Source of the DNA: Fen-455 sp050012675 | GTDB lineage: Bacteria > Actinomycetota > Acidimicrobiia > Acidimicrobiales > Bog-793 | Direction of reading: 5' to 3' | Assembly: GCA_050012675.1 (NCBI GenBank) | Contig: JBEKGS010000005.1 | Span: forward strand, 54,513-118,512 | Length of the DNA stretch: 64,000 nucleotides | In this document: positions 52,057-61,294 of the stretch, in pieces | Layout: every line of letters begins with the position of its first letter | Position numbering within the stretch: position 1 is the stretch's first letter | Position numbers and translations under genes: made by a program | The notes under the pieces: generated by a model | What the model was told of the DNA's origin: nothing | The model's input: only the letters and a program-made list of their open reading frames with translations | The model's database searches: none

Positions 52057-52645
52057 GCACCCGGCGTATCTAAAGGTCGCGCTCGGGAGCTTCCTCGAGC
52101 TCGTATCCGCCCCCGGGCCGGCGCCTGGCGGCGGGTCAGTCGCGGCCCTAGCAGTCAGTCTGGCGGCGGGGCTTTGCGTCATGTCGGCGCGTCTATCCAC
52201 GCGCCAGCTTCCTGACGCGCCGGCTCTCGCCATCACCGCCGAACATCTCCGCGACCGTGCGGCCGCCCTGTGCCAGGCAGACGCCGACGCCTACGGACTG
52301 CTCGTGTCGGCGTCCCGCGACCGTTGCGAACCTGACGCGGCAGAACGCAGCCGTCGGGTCGCCGCGGCGCTCTCCAGGGCAACCGACGTCCCGTTGGAGG
52401 TGGCGGAGGCGGGTGCCGCCGTCGTCGCTCTGGCTGCCCGGATCGTGGAATGCGGGAACCCCCACCTGCTCGGTGACGCCGTCACAGCGGCCTTGTTGGC
52501 TGAGGCCGGCACAAAAGCGGCTGCCGCGCTCGTGCTGATCAACCTCGAGGACCTGGGTGACGACACCCGCCGGGACCGGGTGGCCGAGCTGCTCAAGAAG
52601 AGCGCAGATGGTGCCGCCCGGGCGCGGCGCCTGGTGGAGTTGTGA
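52040..52645 (+). CDS. fchA: Formiminotetrahydrofolate cyclodeaminase (FchA-like)
   Basis: 201 residues, a stand-alone cyclodeaminase: SAPGPAPGGGSVAALAVSLAAGL (24-46) is the signature Gly-rich loop, then LCQADADAYG and DVPLEVAEAG as in the FTCD C-terminal domain. It converts 5-formimino-THF to 5,10-methenyl-THF plus ammonia; some stand-alone members act as methenyl-THF cyclohydrolases instead. A second copy is the C-terminal half of ftcD downstream. TTG start overlaps fhs, giving an fhs-fchA pair. Confidence 0.85.
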   Translation: MSGSAEHPAYLKVALGSFLELVSAPGPAPGGGSVAALAVSLAAGLCVMSARLSTRQLPDAPALAITAEHLRDRAAALCQADADAYGLLVSASRDRCEPDAAERSRRVAAALSRATDVPLEVAEAGAAVVALAARIVECGNPHLLGDAVTAALLAEAGTKAAAALVLINLEDLGDDTRRDRVAELLKKSADGAARARRLVEL

Positions 52646-52951
52646 TCTTGGAAGGCCCCCGGCGCCCGAGGCCCCTCGAGGTGGCAGGCGCGCGATCGAC
52701 CTGCCAATAGATCTGGGCAAAAAAACGATCGCGAGGACACGGCTACAGCTGCCGCTGCGACGTCCCCGGCGCCGCCCGACGGGCTGCTATGAGCCGTGCC
52801 GCAGCCTCAACGTGGTGTTGGCAGGCAGCGACACACTTTTCATAGGAGAGGATTTGTCGATCTGGATTACTGCTGCTTCGGCGAGCCGTGTGGGACATAG
52901 CATCGCGGTGGCGGATCAAGAACAAAGCGCCAAAGAAGGAAGGATTGGTCG
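52646..52951. promoter_or_regulatory. Intergenic region before DUF1638 gene, nothing definite
   Basis: 306 bases with no supported gene. It has an A7 run near 52719 and a Shine-Dalgarno-like AAGGAAGG just before the DUF1638 ATG. I see no terminator, repeat or RNA element I can name. Confidence 0.3.
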
Positions 52952-53689
52952 ATGCGGATTCGGGCAATAACCTGCGAGGTCCTGGCGCGGACCGTCTATC
53001 TGCAGGCCGCGATGGCACCGCACGTCATCGACGTGGAACTGCTCGATCAGGCATTGCACGACGATCGGCCCGCGTCCAGACTCAGCCGCCTGCAGAGCCA
53101 GATCGACGCCACGTCTGCCACTAAGTACCAGGCAGTGGCTCTGGTTTACGGTCTTTGCAATCTCGCACTCGAGGGTCTGCAGGCCAGGGACCTTCCCGTC
53201 GCGGTAGCGCGCGCTCATGACTGCATCACTCTGTACCTGGGCTCCCGGCAGCGCTACGACGCCGAGTTCACCGCGACGCCGGGCACCTACTACTACTCAG
53301 ATGACTACATGGAACGGCAGGCCGAAGTCGGCACGAACGGTCGCCGAGTGACCATGGGCGTGCTGACGTCAATGGACCAGGATTACGACTATCTGGTTGC
53401 CAAGTACGGCGAGGACAACGCGCAGTATCTCATGGAGGTGCTCGGGCAGTGGCACAGCCACTACACGCGTGCGGCGTACATTGAGACAGGCCTGGGGAAG
53501 TCGGGCGGTTTCAGCAAGCAGGCGACCGACGACGCCGAGCAGTACGGCTGGCGCTTCGAGCAGCTCAGGGGTGACCCGGAGCTGGTCCGCAAACTGCTGG
53601 CGGGCGAATGGGACGACGATTTCCTGGTACTGCAGCCCGGCCAGCGTATCGCTGTAACTCACGACAGCAGGATCATCGAAGCCGTGTGA
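52952..53689 (+). CDS. DUF1638 domain-containing protein
   Basis: 245 residues matching DUF1638: starts MRIRAITCEVLARTVYLQAA with an early Cys, then VIDVELLDQALHDD, YGLCNLALEGL and VAVARAHDCITLYLGSR with the conserved His-Asp-Cys, then GTYYYSDDYMER. The family is often beside corrinoid methyltransferases and one-carbon genes; its activity is unknown and the conserved Cys/His hint at a metal or cofactor site. Here it is between fhs-fchA and ftcD, in line with a one-carbon role. ATG 52952. Confidence 0.8.
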   Translation: MRIRAITCEVLARTVYLQAAMAPHVIDVELLDQALHDDRPASRLSRLQSQIDATSATKYQAVALVYGLCNLALEGLQARDLPVAVARAHDCITLYLGSRQRYDAEFTATPGTYYYSDDYMERQAEVGTNGRRVTMGVLTSMDQDYDYLVAKYGEDNAQYLMEVLGQWHSHYTRAAYIETGLGKSGGFSKQATDDAEQYGWRFEQLRGDPELVRKLLAGEWDDDFLVLQPGQRIAVTHDSRIIEAV

Positions 53690-53805
53690 GGCCTTTCGGG
53701 GCGGCGAACCTCAGGACACCGTCGCGAGCTTGTGTCACCGGACTAGTCACGGTGTCACAACTTCCAGGGGGTTTGTCCCTTAGGCAGAGCACGGAGGTGA
53801 CCGAG

Positions 53806-54483
53806 ATGTCTGCTGGCACCGAGATACCGGAGCGGCAATGGGACGGTGCCGCTCGACAAGAGACCCGCTTCGGCGCTGGCCTCCTCATCAACGCAGCGTT
53901 CGTGCTGGGCTTTGTCGTGGTGATGATGGCCGCGACGGCTGTGCTCGTTGTCGCGGCCGATGTGCTGATCTTGTTCTGGGTGCCGGTTCGGGCCTTGGCC
54001 AAGGCCGTTGGTAGACCCGTGGAGCGCTACTTGACGTGGTGGTCGAGGACCTCAGCCGGGTTGGGTCTGCCGATGGCCCGCGGAGCGCGAGCTCGAGGAG
54101 CACTCGCGACCTTGGTGGTGATCTGCATTCGTCTGGTGGTGGCCGCCCTCTTCTTGGCTTGCCTGTCGATGCTTGCCCTGCTGACCATGATCGTATGGCT
54201 GGTGCCTGTCCTCGGTTGGATATCGGGCGGTCGATCCTGGCGCGTCTTTTCGGGTCTGTGGACCCTGAGTGGTCAGATGGGCTTCTCCGTACAGGTGGGC
54301 TTCCGGGGCGTCAGGGTCACGATGCCTGAAGGGCACATCAACCCTGCCTTCAGTCCCTCCGACCCGTTGGAGGCCGCCGAACGTGCCGACGAGTTGACGG
54401 ACCTTGCCGAACAACGGTCTTTGCAGGTCGATCTTTCCGGGAGCGATCGTTCCGGGCAGGACAGCCAGCCGGATCAGGGCTAG
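53806..54483 (+). CDS. Hypothetical membrane protein
   Basis: 225 residues. A charged N-terminus (1-28) is followed by hydrophobic helices at about 26-52 and 100-147 and a short amphipathic segment, then a Ser/Asp-rich acidic tail (170-225). No family recognised. I chose ATG 53806 because GGAGGTG lies about 8 bases upstream; the longer open frame begins inside the DUF1638 gene. Lies between DUF1638 and ftcD in the same direction. Confidence 0.5.
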   Translation: MSAGTEIPERQWDGAARQETRFGAGLLINAAFVLGFVVVMMAATAVLVVAADVLILFWVPVRALAKAVGRPVERYLTWWSRTSAGLGLPMARGARARGALATLVVICIRLVVAALFLACLSMLALLTMIVWLVPVLGWISGGRSWRVFSGLWTLSGQMGFSVQVGFRGVRVTMPEGHINPAFSPSDPLEAAERADELTDLAEQRSLQVDLSGSDRSGQDSQPDQG

Positions 54484-54789
54484 GACGCGCCGGAACTACT
54501 CCGAGCAGCTCTCGGTTGTCTTGACTAGGCGAACCGGACGTCGCGTTGGTGGTGCACTGCGACGGTCCCATCCGCAGTGTCTTTCGGCCGTGCCAAGATG
54601 GGTTCGTGACCGGGACAACCACCATATGAGCCTTCGACGGCGGGCTTATGAGGGAAAGGTACGGCGTCGCACAGTGCTCCGGCCTGCCGGCGACGGGGTC
54701 ACTGAAGAACAACCGCGATATCTCGGTGCCGACGAGGTCGCCCGGCAGGTTTCGCCGCTCCGGGGTGGCGGCGTGCTCTGGAGGTACTG
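54484..54789. promoter_or_regulatory. Upstream region of ftcD
   Basis: 306 bases. It holds the ftcD ribosome site (TGGAGGT just before the ATG). A 54-codon frame from ATG 54626 ends in TGATG overlapping the ftcD start, but I do not consider it well enough supported to call. No repeat or terminator recognised. Confidence 0.3.
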
Positions 54790-56238
54790 ATGAACCTTTT
54801 TGAATGCGTGCCCAACTTCTCCGAGGGCCGGGACGAGGCGAAGATTGCTCGCATCGTCGCCGGGGCGAAGGACAGGCGGGGCGTGACGCTGCTGGACGTC
54901 GAGCAGAACGCCGACCACAACCGCTGCGTGGTCACCCTCGTCGGTGAAGGACCGCCGCTTGTCGAGACTGTATTGGAGATGATGAGACTGGCTACGACGC
55001 TCATCGACCTCACAAGCCACAAGGGCGAGCATCCAAGGATGGGTGCCACCGACGTCGTCCCTTTCGTGCCGCTCGGCGAAGCCACTACCGAGGAGGCGAT
55101 CGACCTCGCCGTCGCCCTCGGTACCCGCGTCTGGGAGCAACTGCAGATCCCGGTCTACCTCTACGGCCAAGCCGCTCGGCTGCCGGAGCGCCAGGACCTG
55201 GCGAAGGTACGCGCCGGACAGTTCGAAGGCATCAGAGATGCCATTGGCACCGATCCCGCCCGTCGTCCGGACATCGGCGAGCCGCGCGTGCATCCGACAG
55301 CCGGCGCGGTAGCCATCGGGGCCCGGCCGGTGCTCATCGCCTACAACGCCTACCTCACAACTGGCGACGTCTCAGTCGCCAAGCGCGTGGCCCGCGCCGT
55401 ACGCGGACGTGACGGCGGTCTCTCGGAGGTCAAGGCGCTGGGATTCGAGATCCACGAGCGCCAGCGGGCGCAGGTGTCCATGAACCTGACCGACTACCGG
55501 CGGACCCCGGTCCACCGCGCTGTCGAGGCCGTGAGGCGCGAAGCTGCCCGCTTCGGTGTGGGAGTCGAGGAGACCGAAGTCGTCGGCCTGGTGCCCGAGG
55601 ACGCCCTTTTCGACGCGGCCGAGTACTACCTGCAGCTCAACAGCTTCGATCGCAGTACGGTCCTCGAGCGAAAGGTGCGGGGCGTGCAGGCCGCGGGGGA
55701 GTCCCTCTCCGATTTCACCGCCCGGCTCGCCGCGCGCACCCCGACCCCGGGGGGCGGCAGCGCGGCTGCCGCCGCCGGGGCGATGGGGGCCGCCCTCGGA
55801 GAGATGGTGGCCGCGTACTCGCTCGGCAAGGACGACCCGGCGTCGGACGAGGTACGGGGACGTTTCTCTGAGGCCCGGGGCCGCTTCGTCGACCTCGTCG
55901 AACAGGACGCCCAGGCTTACGCGGACACTGTCACGGCGCGCCGGGCGGCCAAGCAACAGCCCGGGCCGGAGGCGGAGCAGGACTTCACGGCTGCCATCCG
56001 GCACGCCGCGGATGTCCCGCTCGAGACGGCGCGTCTCGCGTTGCACTGCACCGGGGAGCTCGTGCAACTTGGCGACCGGGTGCGGACGGTGATGAAGAGC
56101 GACTGGACGACCGCTCTGGCCTTGCTGAATGCGGCGAGGCAGGGCGCCATCGCCAACGTGGCGATAAACGTCGACGACCTGCGCGAGCGCGGGGCCGACA
56201 TAGCCGAGCTGGAGTCCGCCATCCGCGAGCTCGGCTAG
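54790..56238 (+). CDS. ftcD: Bifunctional glutamate formimidoyltransferase / formimidoyltetrahydrofolate cyclodeaminase
   Basis: 482 residues. The N-terminal formiminotransferase domain (1 to about 290) has VPNFSEGRD and the catalytic His in SHKGEHPRMGATDVVPF (His81). The C-terminal cyclodeaminase (about 305-482) has the loop ARTPTPGGGSAAAAAGAMGAALGEMVA and the DVPLETARLALHC segment. It moves the formimino group from formiminoglutamate, made by HutI, to THF and then forms methenyl-THF, releasing glutamate. Last step of the histidine route. ATG 54790 with good ribosome site. Confidence 0.93.
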   Translation: MNLFECVPNFSEGRDEAKIARIVAGAKDRRGVTLLDVEQNADHNRCVVTLVGEGPPLVETVLEMMRLATTLIDLTSHKGEHPRMGATDVVPFVPLGEATTEEAIDLAVALGTRVWEQLQIPVYLYGQAARLPERQDLAKVRAGQFEGIRDAIGTDPARRPDIGEPRVHPTAGAVAIGARPVLIAYNAYLTTGDVSVAKRVARAVRGRDGGLSEVKALGFEIHERQRAQVSMNLTDYRRTPVHRAVEAVRREAARFGVGVEETEVVGLVPEDALFDAAEYYLQLNSFDRSTVLERKVRGVQAAGESLSDFTARLAARTPTPGGGSAAAAAGAMGAALGEMVAAYSLGKDDPASDEVRGRFSEARGRFVDLVEQDAQAYADTVTARRAAKQQPGPEAEQDFTAAIRHAADVPLETARLALHCTGELVQLGDRVRTVMKSDWTTALALLNAARQGAIANVAINVDDLRERGADIAELESAIRELG

Positions 56239-56352
56239 ACAAGCGGACTGGACGCAAGCATCGCCTCATGTGCCCCGGTTGCAGGCAAACGGTCCCTGGC
56301 GCATTCAACGCATCTCCCACCCAGAGTTCCCGCGTTTGCTTGTGCTGAAGCC

Positions 56353-56410
56353 CGCTATCTGATACAACGAACCAAGCACGCGTGAATTCGTTGCAATCAC
56401 ATAAATAGCG
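56353..56410. promoter_or_regulatory. Nested inverted repeats upstream of NCS1-hutU operon, candidate operator
   Basis: Two nested inverted repeats: CGCTAT (56353-56358) with ATAGCG (56405-56410), and inside it CAACGAA (56365-56371) with TTCGTTG (56387-56393). They lie in an AT-richer patch of the 320-base gap between ftcD (ends 56238) and the permease start (56559), the only operon promoter position for the NCS1-hutU-acnX-larA-like genes. Probably a regulator site or RNA hairpin; not proved. The rest of the gap shows nothing definite. Confidence 0.45.
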
Positions 56411-56558
56411 GCGAAGGTTCCTGATCCCCGGTAGGGGCGAGGTACAGGGGACGAACAGGGCCTTTGACCCTTCGCCGGGTGTGGGCACGCGGGCGAATAG
56501 CTGCTTGTCACCCCTTGCCTATCCGCGTCCTAGCTTCGATGACAGGAGGCGGTGCGTG

Positions 56559-57992
56559 ATGAGCACTGAAGAGACCTATACCAGTAGCCTGCAGATCGAG
56601 CGTCGCTCGATTGACTACATTCCCGCCTCGGAGAGGCACGGCACCCCCAACCGGCTGTTTTTCATCTGGTTCGGAGCCAACATGCAGGTGACCGCAGCCG
56701 CGACCGGAGCCATCGCGGTCGTTATCGGGCTGTCACTGCCATGGGCCCTCCTCGCCTTGCTCATCGGCAACCTATTCGGTGTGACGTTCATGGCGGCCCA
56801 CTCCGCGCAAGGGCCGAAACTGGGCATTCCCCAGATGATCCAGAGCCGGGCACAGTTCGGCTTCTACGGCGCGATCGTGCCGCTCGTTCTCGTACTGCTG
56901 ATGTACGTCGGCTACTTCGCAGCCAGCGCCATTCTCGGCGGTGCGGCTCTCGCTGCATGGTGGGGCATCAACACCAAGCTCGCCACGGTCATCGTCTCGC
57001 TCATCTGTACCGTGCTGGCTATCTACGGCTACCGGATGATCCACCAGTACGAGCGGTGGGTGAGCCTGGTGAGCGGCCTCGGCTTCGTCTACCTCACCAT
57101 CCGGCTCCTCACCTTGCACCACATCTCCTCGGTCTGGGTCTCCGGGAGCGTTCCCTACGGCACGTTCCTGCTGGCCATAACGCTTGCCGCCACTTGGCAG
57201 ATCACCTACGCACCCTACGTAGCCGACTACAGCCGGTACCTGCCGGAGGACACCAAGATGAGCTCCACTTTCTGGTGGACCGCGGTGGGATCGGTCATCG
57301 GCTCGTACTGGCTGATGGGTTTCGGGGCGGTCGGGCTCGCCGTCGCGCCCAAGCTGTTCAACGGCGGGAGCGTGACCTTCTTCACGGGCCTGGGCAACAA
57401 CCACACCGGTTGGCTGATCGCGCTGATCATCATCGGGGGAATCGTGGCGGCCAACGTGCTGAACCTCTACGGCATGTTCATGTCCTCCACGACGACCATC
57501 ACCGCGCTGCGCCGCATGCAGGTGCACCGTGGTGCGAGAACGATCTTCGTTCTAGTCGCCGCGGTCGTCGGGACGGTGCTGGCAATTGCGGCCACCTCGA
57601 ACTTCCTCACCAACTTCGAGAACTTCATCCTCTTCCTGGCCTACTTCTTGATCCCGTGGACGGCGATCAACCTGACCGACTTCTACTTCGTGCGCAAGGA
57701 GAAGTACGACATCGACTCGATCTTCACACCGGACGGTATCTACGGGCGGGTCGACTGGCGCACCATGATCGCCTACCTGGTCGCGATCGGAGTCGAGATC
57801 CCCTTCATGAACACGACCTTCTACGTCGGTCCCATGGTCTCCCACCTCGGGGGCGGTGACATCTCCTGGATCCTGGGCCTGATAGTGGCGACCGTTCTCT
57901 ACTACGTCTTGCACATCGGTGTCGACGTGATGCCCCGCGCCACTTCGGCGCCGGCTCATCAAGCCGAAACTGTCCAATCGACTGGAGTGTGA
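56559..57992 (+). CDS. NCS1-family permease (purine-cytosine permease-like)
   Basis: 477 residues, twelve hydrophobic segments. NCS1 hallmarks: the N-terminal RLFFIWFGANMQ (about 31-42), GPKLGIPQMIQSRAQFGFYGAIVP (about 87-110), and YVADYSRYLPEDTK after helix 6. The family imports cytosine, purines, hydantoins, allantoin or similar ring compounds with Na+ or H+. Next to hutU it probably imports urocanate, imidazole acids or a related ring. ATG 56559 with AGGAGG 10 bases upstream; GTG 56556 is an alternative. hutU starts 4 bases after its stop. Confidence 0.87.
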   Translation: MSTEETYTSSLQIERRSIDYIPASERHGTPNRLFFIWFGANMQVTAAATGAIAVVIGLSLPWALLALLIGNLFGVTFMAAHSAQGPKLGIPQMIQSRAQFGFYGAIVPLVLVLLMYVGYFAASAILGGAALAAWWGINTKLATVIVSLICTVLAIYGYRMIHQYERWVSLVSGLGFVYLTIRLLTLHHISSVWVSGSVPYGTFLLAITLAATWQITYAPYVADYSRYLPEDTKMSSTFWWTAVGSVIGSYWLMGFGAVGLAVAPKLFNGGSVTFFTGLGNNHTGWLIALIIIGGIVAANVLNLYGMFMSSTTTITALRRMQVHRGARTIFVLVAAVVGTVLAIAATSNFLTNFENFILFLAYFLIPWTAINLTDFYFVRKEKYDIDSIFTPDGIYGRVDWRTMIAYLVAIGVEIPFMNTTFYVGPMVSHLGGGDISWILGLIVATVLYYVLHIGVDVMPRATSAPAHQAETVQSTGV

Positions 57993-57996
57993 CGAA

Positions 57997-59673
57997 ATGA
58001 CATCTGGACCACGCACGGTACGCGCGCCCCACGGCAGCCAGCTCACATGCAAGGGCTGGCCGCAGGAAGCGGCGATGCGCATGCTGATGAACAACCTCGA
58101 TCCGGACATCGCCGAGCATCCCGAGCAGTTGATCGTCTACGGGGGCGGGGGAAAGGCGGCCCGTAGTTGGGCTGCCTTCGACGCGATCGTCGCGAGCCTG
58201 CGGGAGCTCGGGCCCGAGGAGACGCTGCTAGTCCAGTCCGGAAAGCCCGTAGGTGTCTTCCGGACACACGAGTGGGCGCCACGGGTCCTCATCGCCAACG
58301 CCAACCTCGTGCCGCAGTGGGCCACCTGGGAGGAGTTCCGCCGCCTGGATGCCCTCGGGCTGACGATGTTCGGTCAGATGACCGCCGGGTCATGGATCTA
58401 CATCGGGACCCAGGGGATTCTGCAGGGTACCTACGAGACCTTTGCCGCAATCGCGGATAAGCGCCACGGCGGCAGTCTCGCCGGCACGATCACCCTCACT
58501 GCCGGGCTCGGCGGGATGGGGGGCGCGCAGCCCATGGCTGTCACGATGAACGGCGGCGTAGTGCTGTGCGTCGAGGTCGACCCCTCCCGGATCCAGCGTC
58601 GACTCGACACGGGCTACCTCGACGTCCTCGCCGACGACGTCGACGACGCTCTCAGCCGGGCCATGGAGGCGAAACGAAGCCGTCAAGCACTGTCAATCGG
58701 GATATTGGGTAACGCGGCCGACGTGGTGCCTCACCTGTTGTCGATCGGCGCAGAGATCGACGTCGTCACCGACCAGACCTCGGCCCACGACCCGCTCATG
58801 TACGTGCCGCGGGGCGTCAGCGTGGACGAGATGCCGGACTTGAGGGCCAAAGACCCCGAAGGGCTCACCAAGATGGCCCGTGAGTCGATGGCCTGTCACG
58901 TGGAGGCGATGGTCGGCTTCCTCGACGGGGGGGCCGAGGTGTTCGACTACGGCAACTCGATCCGTGCCGAGGCGAAGACGGGTGGCTGCGTGCGCGCCTT
59001 CGACTTTCCTGGTTTCGTTCCCGCCTATGTCCGGCCGCTCTTTTGCCAGGGCAAGGGCCCGTTCCGTTGGGCCGCCCTGTCCGGCGATCCCGCCGACATT
59101 GCTGCCACGGACCAGGCGGTGCTCGCCGAGTTCCCGGAGAACGAGACGCTCGGCCGTTGGATCCGTATGGCCGGCGAACGGGTGCATTTCCAAGGACTGC
59201 CGGCGCGGATCTGCTGGCTCGGGTACGGCGAGCGCGACCGGCTGGGCCTGCGCTTCAATGACATGGTCGCCCGCGGCACGCTCAAGGCGCCGATCGTCAT
59301 CGGGCGCGACCACCTCGACTGCGGGTCTGTCGCCTCGCCCTATCGCGAGACCGAGGGCATGTGCGATGGCTCGGACGCCATCGCCGACTGGCCGCTTTTG
59401 AACGCGATGCTCAACACGGCCTCTGGTGCCTCGTGGGTGTCGATCCACCACGGTGGGGGAGTCGGGATCGGCCGTTCCATCCACGCCGGTCAGGTGACAG
59501 TCGCCGACGGTACCGCGCTCGCCGCCGAGAAGCTGGAGCGGGTGCTCACCAACGACCCGGGAAGCGGCGTGATCCGCCACGTCGATGCCGGTTATCACGA
59601 GGCCGAGGAGGTGGCCGCGGCCCATGGCCTGAGGATCCCCATGCGCGATCACGCCGAGACGGCGACGACATGA
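57997..59673 (+). CDS. hutU: Urocanate hydratase
   Basis: 558 residues. All canonical marks: ITLTAGLGGMGGAQPMAVTMNGGV NAD site (about 165-188), VDPSRIQRRLDTGY, catalytic Cys in LPARICWLGYGERDRLG (about residue 402), and CGSVASPYRETEGMCDGSDA. It hydrates urocanate to imidazolonepropionate with a tightly bound NAD+. HutI for the next step is 41 kb away in this window. Its stop overlaps the AcnX start (ATGA). A divergent paralog is at 40265, so this is the true histidine-pathway enzyme. Confidence 0.95.
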   Translation: MTSGPRTVRAPHGSQLTCKGWPQEAAMRMLMNNLDPDIAEHPEQLIVYGGGGKAARSWAAFDAIVASLRELGPEETLLVQSGKPVGVFRTHEWAPRVLIANANLVPQWATWEEFRRLDALGLTMFGQMTAGSWIYIGTQGILQGTYETFAAIADKRHGGSLAGTITLTAGLGGMGGAQPMAVTMNGGVVLCVEVDPSRIQRRLDTGYLDVLADDVDDALSRAMEAKRSRQALSIGILGNAADVVPHLLSIGAEIDVVTDQTSAHDPLMYVPRGVSVDEMPDLRAKDPEGLTKMARESMACHVEAMVGFLDGGAEVFDYGNSIRAEAKTGGCVRAFDFPGFVPAYVRPLFCQGKGPFRWAALSGDPADIAATDQAVLAEFPENETLGRWIRMAGERVHFQGLPARICWLGYGERDRLGLRFNDMVARGTLKAPIVIGRDHLDCGSVASPYRETEGMCDGSDAIADWPLLNAMLNTASGASWVSIHHGGGVGIGRSIHAGQVTVADGTALAAEKLERVLTNDPGSGVIRHVDAGYHEAEEVAAAHGLRIPMRDHAETATT

Positions 59674-60884
59674 AGCTCACCGACCGGGACCGGGAGATGC
59701 TCGACGGCTTCGACGGCGAAGGCGTGGCACTGGCAATGCAGGTTCTCGTTGCCATCGGCCGGGCGTTCGACGCCGAGCAGATGTGCGACATCTCCCGGGC
59801 GCACGTCGCCTTGAGCAACCAGGACGCGGACATCTGGTTCGCGGAGCGGCTGGTGGCAGGGGGGGCGGTGTGCCGGGTCCCACCGACTGTAAATCCCGGC
59901 TTCTGCCTCGAGTTCTTCAGGCACCTGCCGGGCATGACCCCCCAGGACGTGGAGTCCATGGAGCGCACGGAGACCGCCTACCGGGCTCTCGGCGCCCAGT
60001 TGACCTACAACTGCACGCCCTATCTGCAGGGCAACGTTCCGCGCTTTGGCGAGATCACCGCCTATTCGGAGTCCAGCGCCACCCCCTACATGAACTCCGT
60101 CTATGGGGCGCGCACGAACCGGGAGTCAGCTCAGTCTGCCCTGTGCGCCGCAGTGACGGGCCGGGTTCCCATCTACGGTCTCCTGCTCGACGAGAACCGC
60201 AAGGGTCAGGTGCTCGTGCATGTCGAGCCGACGCTGACCGACGAGTTCGACTACCACCTTCTCGGCTATGCCGTGCCCCGCAAAGCCGCCCTGCAGACAG
60301 CCTTCATTCCCGTGTTCACCGGCATCCCTGGGAACGTGAGCCCGGAGGCGCTCATGAACCTGGGTGCCGAGCTGAACACGGGTGGCAACGTGCCGATGTA
60401 CCACATCGTCGGGGTCACCCCCGAGGCACCCACCCTCGAGGCCGCGTTCCACGGCGAGCCGCCAAAAGAGCGCGTCGTCATCACTGCCGATGACCTAGTC
60501 GAGGAGCAACAGATTCTCTCGGCCGAAGGCGGCCCCATCGACTTCGCGCTGCTCGGATGCCCCCACCTGTCTCTCGACCAGCTCCGGGCTATTGCCGATC
60601 GGATCGGAGGTCGCCAGTTCAAGGTCGAGTTCTGGATCATGACGTCGTTCTACGCGAAGGAGCTCGCCAACCGGATGGGTATCGCCGAGGTCATCGAAAG
60701 GGCCGGGGGCCAACTCGTCCCCGACACTTGCATCGATCAGGTGGCCTGGAAGCACTTGGCCGGCAAGAAGGGCGTCACGGACTCGCTCAAGGGCGCGTAC
60801 TACACCCAGCGGCGTGACATGGATTTCGTGTTGCGCAGCGTGGGTGATTGTGTGGAGGCCGCGATCAAAGGGGACGCGTCATGA
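59670..60884 (+). CDS. Aconitase X catalytic (large) subunit
   Basis: 404 residues of the AcnX family: starts MKLTDRDREMLDGFDG, then MQVLVAIGRAF, the AHVALSNQDADIWFAERL stretch, PTVNPGFCLEF, NCTPYLQGNVPRFGEITAYSES with iron-sulfur Cys region, and SVYGARTNRESAQSALCAA. Known bacterial and archaeal members dehydrate cis-3-hydroxyproline or mevalonate 5-phosphate. Neither role fits a hutU operon obviously. ATG 59670 overlaps hutU by four bases; the longer open frame upstream is a shadow of hutU. Substrate unknown; a 2-hydroxy acid that yields urocanate is a reasonable guess. Confidence 0.88.
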   Translation: MKLTDRDREMLDGFDGEGVALAMQVLVAIGRAFDAEQMCDISRAHVALSNQDADIWFAERLVAGGAVCRVPPTVNPGFCLEFFRHLPGMTPQDVESMERTETAYRALGAQLTYNCTPYLQGNVPRFGEITAYSESSATPYMNSVYGARTNRESAQSALCAAVTGRVPIYGLLLDENRKGQVLVHVEPTLTDEFDYHLLGYAVPRKAALQTAFIPVFTGIPGNVSPEALMNLGAELNTGGNVPMYHIVGVTPEAPTLEAAFHGEPPKERVVITADDLVEEQQILSAEGGPIDFALLGCPHLSLDQLRAIADRIGGRQFKVEFWIMTSFYAKELANRMGIAEVIERAGGQLVPDTCIDQVAWKHLAGKKGVTDSLKGAYYTQRRDMDFVLRSVGDCVEAAIKGDAS

Positions 60885-61294
60885 CCGCCCGGGAAGTGAC
60901 TGTTGTCGGCTGTCGGGGCGCGGCACCAGGCAGGGCGTCCGGGCCGGCGGTCGTGTCCAGCGACGCCATCTGCTTCTACCTCGTGGACCCACCTACGGGG
61001 ACCGTCATCGAGGCCGGCCACGCCATCGAAGGCAGGGCCATCGCCGGCGCCGTGCTCGTGTGCCCCGGAGGCAAGGGAAGCTCGGTCGTCCAGGCCGATG
61101 GCCTTTACCAACTGGCCAAGGCCGGTACGGCACCGGCGGCGGTCGTAGTGGCGGAGTTCGACACGGTGCTCGTCGCCAGTGCCGTGGTCGTCGGCGTTCC
61201 CCTGGTGCGTTGCGCTCCTGAGGACTTCGGAAAGATCCGCGACGGCGACCTCCTGGACGTGGACTCCGACCAGGAAGTCGTCACGATCCGGTGA
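60881..61294 (+). CDS. Aconitase X swivel (small) subunit, DUF126
   Basis: 137 residues. It shows the swivel domain of AcnX: RASGPAVVSSDAICFYLVDPPTGTVIE (about 15-41), then GAVLVCPGGKGSSVVQADGLYQL (about 57-79) where most members have GRGSS; the catalytic Ser is kept although Arg is replaced by Lys. The end has PLVRCAPEDFGKIRDGDLLDVD. Together with the large subunit it forms the dehydratase. ATG 60881 overlaps the large-subunit stop; its own stop overlaps the next start (GTGA). Confidence 0.88.
   Translation: MTAREVTVVGCRGAAPGRASGPAVVSSDAICFYLVDPPTGTVIEAGHAIEGRAIAGAVLVCPGGKGSSVVQADGLYQLAKAGTAPAAVVVAEFDTVLVASAVVVGVPLVRCAPEDFGKIRDGDLLDVDSDQEVVTIR

Noticed and set aside
54626..54790. 54-codon frame ending in TGATG at the ftcD start
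   Set aside because: The stop-start overlap is suggestive, but the Arg-rich product has no family, no good ribosome site and could be chance.
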